Below are positions 61,586 through 64,000 of a stretch of DNA of 64,000 nt, piece by piece. Position 1 is the first letter of the stretch. Each line of letters begins with the position of its first letter. The position numbers were made by a program, and so were the translations under genes. Under the pieces are notes generated by a model. That model did no database searches and was not told the origin of the DNA. It saw only the letters and a list, made by a program, of their open reading frames with translations. The stretch covers positions 235,111 through 299,110 of the forward strand of contig NZ_JH636439.1 in NCBI RefSeq assembly GCF_000255705.1, given 5' to 3'. This DNA comes from Zavarzinella formosa DSM 19928 (GTDB taxonomy: Bacteria; Planctomycetota; Planctomycetia; Gemmatales; Gemmataceae).

Positions 61586-62464
61586 ATGCGTTTCAAGATA
61601 TTACTCGGGGCCACCCTGCTTGCGGGCATTGGCGGCCCTTTCCCGGCAAGGGCCGAGGAAAAGCCCAAAGTCGAAACAGCCATCGGCAAGCCGGTCGAAA
61701 TTCCCTATCGCCTCACGGACACCCAGCACGTCCTCGTGCGGGTGAAGATCAACGGCAAGGGGCCGTTTAACTTCATCATCGACACTGGCGCTCCTGCGTT
61801 CATTATGACCGAGGCCGTCGCCAAGAAGGTCGGGGCTAAGAGCGAAAAGCCGTGGGTCACCTTCGACAAGGTGGAACTCGAAGGGGGCTTGGTGATCCCG
61901 AATCCCAAGGGAATCGCCACGGATATGTTCCAACTCAAGGGTATGAACGCGATGGGCCTCGCCGGGTGCGAACTGCACGGGGTCATCGGCTATAACATTT
62001 TGGCCCAATATCGCATCCAATACGATTTCACGGCCACCAAGCTCGTCTGGACCCCCGTGAAGTTTGAAGTCCCCGCCCCGAAACGGATCTCCAAGCCGGA
62101 AGACAAAGCCGAGATGTCCGGCCAGGGGGGACTCGAATTGATGGGCGACCTGATGGCTTTTCTCGCCCGCTTCGGCGGCATCAAGCCAAACTATGATTAC
62201 CGCCCGCGTGGTTTTGTCGGCATTGAATTGGAAGAGAAGGCCAAGGACTTGATCGTGAAGACCGTCCTTGCGGACAGTCCCGCCGCCAAGGCCGGGTTGA
62301 AGGTCGGGGACAAAATCCTGATCGCCAAAGGCAAGCCGGTGGATTCGGCCGACGACCTGTTGAACGCCCTTTCCAAATTGCCGGTCGGAACCAAGGTGAA
62401 ACTGAACGTGAAAAGCGGCGAGGAATCCCGCGAAGTCACCATCGAACTCGGAAAGGGGCTGTGA
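61586..62464 (+). CDS. Exported retropepsin-like aspartic protease with PDZ domain, first of pair
   Basis: 292 residues from ATG 61586; a longer frame from 61445 runs through the terminator and is rejected. Signal peptide 'MRFKILLGATLLAGIGGPFPARA'. The aspartic protease domain (about 40-165) has the active-site triplet in 'FNFIIDTGAPAFIM' and a later 'CELHGVIGYNILAQYRIQYDF' strand typical of the single-domain fold. A PDZ domain is at about 210-292 ('FVGIELEE', 'VLADSPAAKAGLKVGDKILIAKG'). Such half-pepsins need to dimerise to supply the second aspartate. Its stop overlaps the next start (TGATG), and that gene is a paralogue. Confidence 0.88.
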   Translation: MRFKILLGATLLAGIGGPFPARAEEKPKVETAIGKPVEIPYRLTDTQHVLVRVKINGKGPFNFIIDTGAPAFIMTEAVAKKVGAKSEKPWVTFDKVELEGGLVIPNPKGIATDMFQLKGMNAMGLAGCELHGVIGYNILAQYRIQYDFTATKLVWTPVKFEVPAPKRISKPEDKAEMSGQGGLELMGDLMAFLARFGGIKPNYDYRPRGFVGIELEEKAKDLIVKTVLADSPAAKAGLKVGDKILIAKGKPVDSADDLLNALSKLPVGTKVKLNVKSGEESREVTIELGKGL

Positions 62465-63318
62465 TGAAACCGTTGTTCATGTCCGCGTTGCTCGCGGTTT
62501 TGTTTGTCCTCCCGGCATCGGCCGACACCAAGCCCGCCGTCAAGACGGAAATCAAGCCCGTTGTCGTGCCGTTTGAACTGGTTTCCTCCGGGCATTTCAT
62601 CGTGAAGGTCAAACTGAACGGACACGGCCCGTACAACCTGATCTTCGACACCGGGGCCCCGACGACGCTCATCAGCCCACGCATTGCCAAGGATGCGGAC
62701 TTGGTCGGCAAGGCCAAGGACAAACCGATCATCCCGCTGTTCGGCATGATGGGCAATGTGAAGATCAAAGAGTTTGAGGTCAACGGCGTGAAAGCCGAGG
62801 ATGTCGGCGCCCAGATCATGGATCACCCGACCGTGAAACTCTTCTCCAAGGAATACGAAAAGACCCACGGTCCGATTGAGGGCATCGTCGGCTTCCCGTT
62901 CTTCTCCCGTTTCAACATGACGGTCGATTACGCCGCCAAGACGCTGACATTCACGCCGAATGGTTTCGTCGGCGAGGATGTCATGCAGGCGATGATGAAA
63001 GCCGTCATGGGAGCTTCCGGCACTCCGGCCCCGAAGATCGTCGCCCCGAAAGCCCTTTGGGGCTTCGCCGCCGACAAGAAGGCCGACGACGAAGCCGATG
63101 GTTTGGACGTGACGGAAGTTTCCCCCAACACCCCGGCCGCCAAGGCGGGCCTGAAGACCGGCGACCGCCTGTTGACCGTCGATGGCCGCTGGACCGACAC
63201 CATCGCCGACCTCTTCACCGCCGGCAGTTTGGTGAAGCCCGGTCAGGGCGTGGCGGTGACTCTGAAACGTGACGGCAAGGAAATGAAACTCACCCTCACC
63301 CCGGCCAATGGACTGTAA
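62464..63318 (+). CDS. Exported retropepsin-like aspartic protease with PDZ domain, second of pair
   Basis: 284 residues from ATG 62464, sharing one base with the preceding stop. Signal peptide 'MKPLFMSALLAVLFVLPASA'. Active-site region 'YNLIFDTGAPTTLIS' at about 60-75; the second half has 'IEGIVGFPFFSRFNMTVDY' in place of the first paralogue's 'LHGVIGYNILAQYRIQYDF'. The C-terminal PDZ domain has 'VSPNTPAAKAGLKTGDRLLTVDG'. It is clearly related to the upstream gene but diverged, so the two products could form homodimers or a heterodimer in the periplasm. The substrate is unknown. Confidence 0.88.
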   Translation: MKPLFMSALLAVLFVLPASADTKPAVKTEIKPVVVPFELVSSGHFIVKVKLNGHGPYNLIFDTGAPTTLISPRIAKDADLVGKAKDKPIIPLFGMMGNVKIKEFEVNGVKAEDVGAQIMDHPTVKLFSKEYEKTHGPIEGIVGFPFFSRFNMTVDYAAKTLTFTPNGFVGEDVMQAMMKAVMGASGTPAPKIVAPKALWGFAADKKADDEADGLDVTEVSPNTPAAKAGLKTGDRLLTVDGRWTDTIADLFTAGSLVKPGQGVAVTLKRDGKEMKLTLTPANGL

Positions 63319-63616
63319 GCCACCGATCAACTCAAAGGCATTTTTGCAGCAGAGTTCCGAAAGACGCGGTGGGTTATAAGATCCAATTTTCACAGGGGTT
63401 ACGATTTTACGACCGTCAAGATTCTGCTCTGACAACTCTTGATAAGGATGATCGGCAGCCCGTCGGGTAACCGTTGAACCTGCGGGAGTCGCGGTTCCCT
63501 CGCTGGCGCGTCGGGCTATGGTTGTAACGGGCTTTGGGCTTGGGAATCGGTCACGCTTTTTCACCCGAAACCACCCGCAATCATAGCCCGACGCGCCAGT
63601 TTTGAAGTTGCGCTTT
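63319..63616. other. 298-base spacer before the transposase
   Basis: Contains the palindromic repeat at 63503-63599 and no gene. The part 63319-63500 shows no hairpin or frame worth calling. The junction between host sequence and insertion element should be near its right end. Confidence 0.5.
63503..63599. repeat. Palindromic repeat beside a transposase
   Basis: CTGGCGCGTCGGGCTATG (63503-63520) is repeated as its exact inverse at 63582-63599, with further near-pairing inside (TTG beyond one mismatch). The spacer is about 61 bases. It ends 17 bases before the transposase stop. It has the look of a dispersed intergenic repeat, or of a terminal inverted repeat of the element. Confidence 0.8.
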
Positions 63617-64000
63617 TTATCCGGCGGTGCGAAACTCGGCCGGGATGGCCTGCCGGAGTTTTCGTCGCAAACGCCGGATTCCGCCGGGTGTTTGCATGGC
63701 GCGGGCCAGGTATTCCAAGTCGGCCTGTTCGCTGTGGCGGCGGACCGCCAGGCAGAGGCCGTGGGTTCGCTGGTGTCGCCAGCGCTCTTTCTGCTTCGTC
63801 GTCAGGCCGGACTTGGCCAGTTGCCTCGCCCGATGCCACTCCAGCCACAGGAACGTCACCAGGACCAGCTCCAGCCATCCCTCCGTCGCCTCGAACCGGC
63901 GCAGGCGGCATTGGGCGAAGCCCAATGTGCTTTTCAACTCCTTGAAGAACAGTTCGATCTGCCAGCGCAAATCATAAAGTTCGACCAGTTCGGCCGTCCG
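63617..64000 (-). CDS. IS4-type transposase, C-terminal part, cut by window edge
   Basis: 128 codons, reading in from the right edge to a TAA at 63617. The sequence 'LYDLRWQIELFFKELKSTLGF' is the Y-x-R-WxIE-xxFKxLK block of IS4-family DDE transposases and includes the catalytic glutamate. The remaining 90 residues are a basic helical C-terminus. The N-terminal DD part lies outside the window. Whether the copy is intact cannot be judged. Confidence 0.88.
   Translation of the reverse strand, partial: RTAELVELYDLRWQIELFFKELKSTLGFAQCRLRRFEATEGWLELVLVTFLWLEWHRARQLAKSGLTTKQKERWRHQRTHGLCLAVRRHSEQADLEYLARAMQTPGGIRRLRRKLRQAIPAEFRTAG

Noticed and set aside
62197..63564. 455-codon minus frame over the second protease gene
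   Set aside because: Antisense shadow; the plus strand has clear protease and PDZ motifs, and the frame runs through the palindromic repeat.

Overview
The window looks like a chromosomal segment of a planctomycete, most likely of the Gemmata group (Gemmataceae). It carries families that are abundant in that phylum: DUF1559 proteins with and without pilin-like N-termini, DUF1501 (Tat-exported) and DUF1549/DUF1553 proteins, several divergent ECF-type sigma factors, Tat-exported enzymes, and redoxin / CxxCH / copper-monooxygenase fusions. Genes are GC-rich, intergenic spacers are short, and many operons have 1-4 base start/stop overlaps. No rRNA, tRNA, CRISPR array or prophage was recognised. 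The assignment rests on gene content, not on a database search.

Layout. 1-3403 (minus): an ECF sigma factor followed by three overlapping or closely spaced genes for a membrane protein and two exported proteins, the last cut by the window edge. 3470-9145 (plus, with one minus gene at 6998-7384): a lone PxpB-like protein, dnaA, a prenyltransferase-fold repeat protein, a small membrane protein, and an RsmC-like methyltransferase coupled to a DUF985 cupin. 9205-17389 (minus): an efflux operon of one lipoprotein adaptor and two RND pumps, split by a REP-like inverted repeat. 17678-19081: a ceramidase-like protein. 19158-23358 (minus): a tight operon folE - FAD/Fe-S oxidoreductase - moaD - PII. 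23618-24691: an agmatine deiminase. 25439-32074: a 2211-residue fusion of a BcsA-type cellulose synthase with a TPR superhelix, the most striking gene here.

32321-37096 holds a DUF1501 protein, a pilin-like DUF1559 plus lipoprotein pair, and a large membrane protein. 37118-44529 (minus) is a run of an MCE protein with an OmpA-like C-terminus, a divergent sigma factor and three exported DUF1559 paralogues; a sigma-54-like promoter and an intrinsic terminator lie in the leader of the MCE gene. 45003-46913 has a Rieske protein and a primary-type sigma factor. 47275-51572 is a DUF1549/DUF1553 - DUF1501 - exported protein group. 51582-57075 (minus) holds a purple-acid-phosphatase-like enzyme, a two-component system and a second DUF1559/lipoprotein pair. 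57531-63318 contains a beta-propeller protein, a Tat-exported Mn-type superoxide dismutase, the redoxin-CxxCH-copper monooxygenase fusion, and two overlapping retropepsin-PDZ genes. The right edge cuts an IS4-type transposase next to a palindromic repeat.

Together the genes describe an envelope-heavy lifestyle: polysaccharide synthesis, efflux, lipid transport, many secreted proteins, and dedicated sigma factors next to surface-protein genes. Functions are assigned from motifs read by eye. Start codons were moved from the longest frame where a Shine-Dalgarno sequence, signal peptide or gene overlap argued for it.
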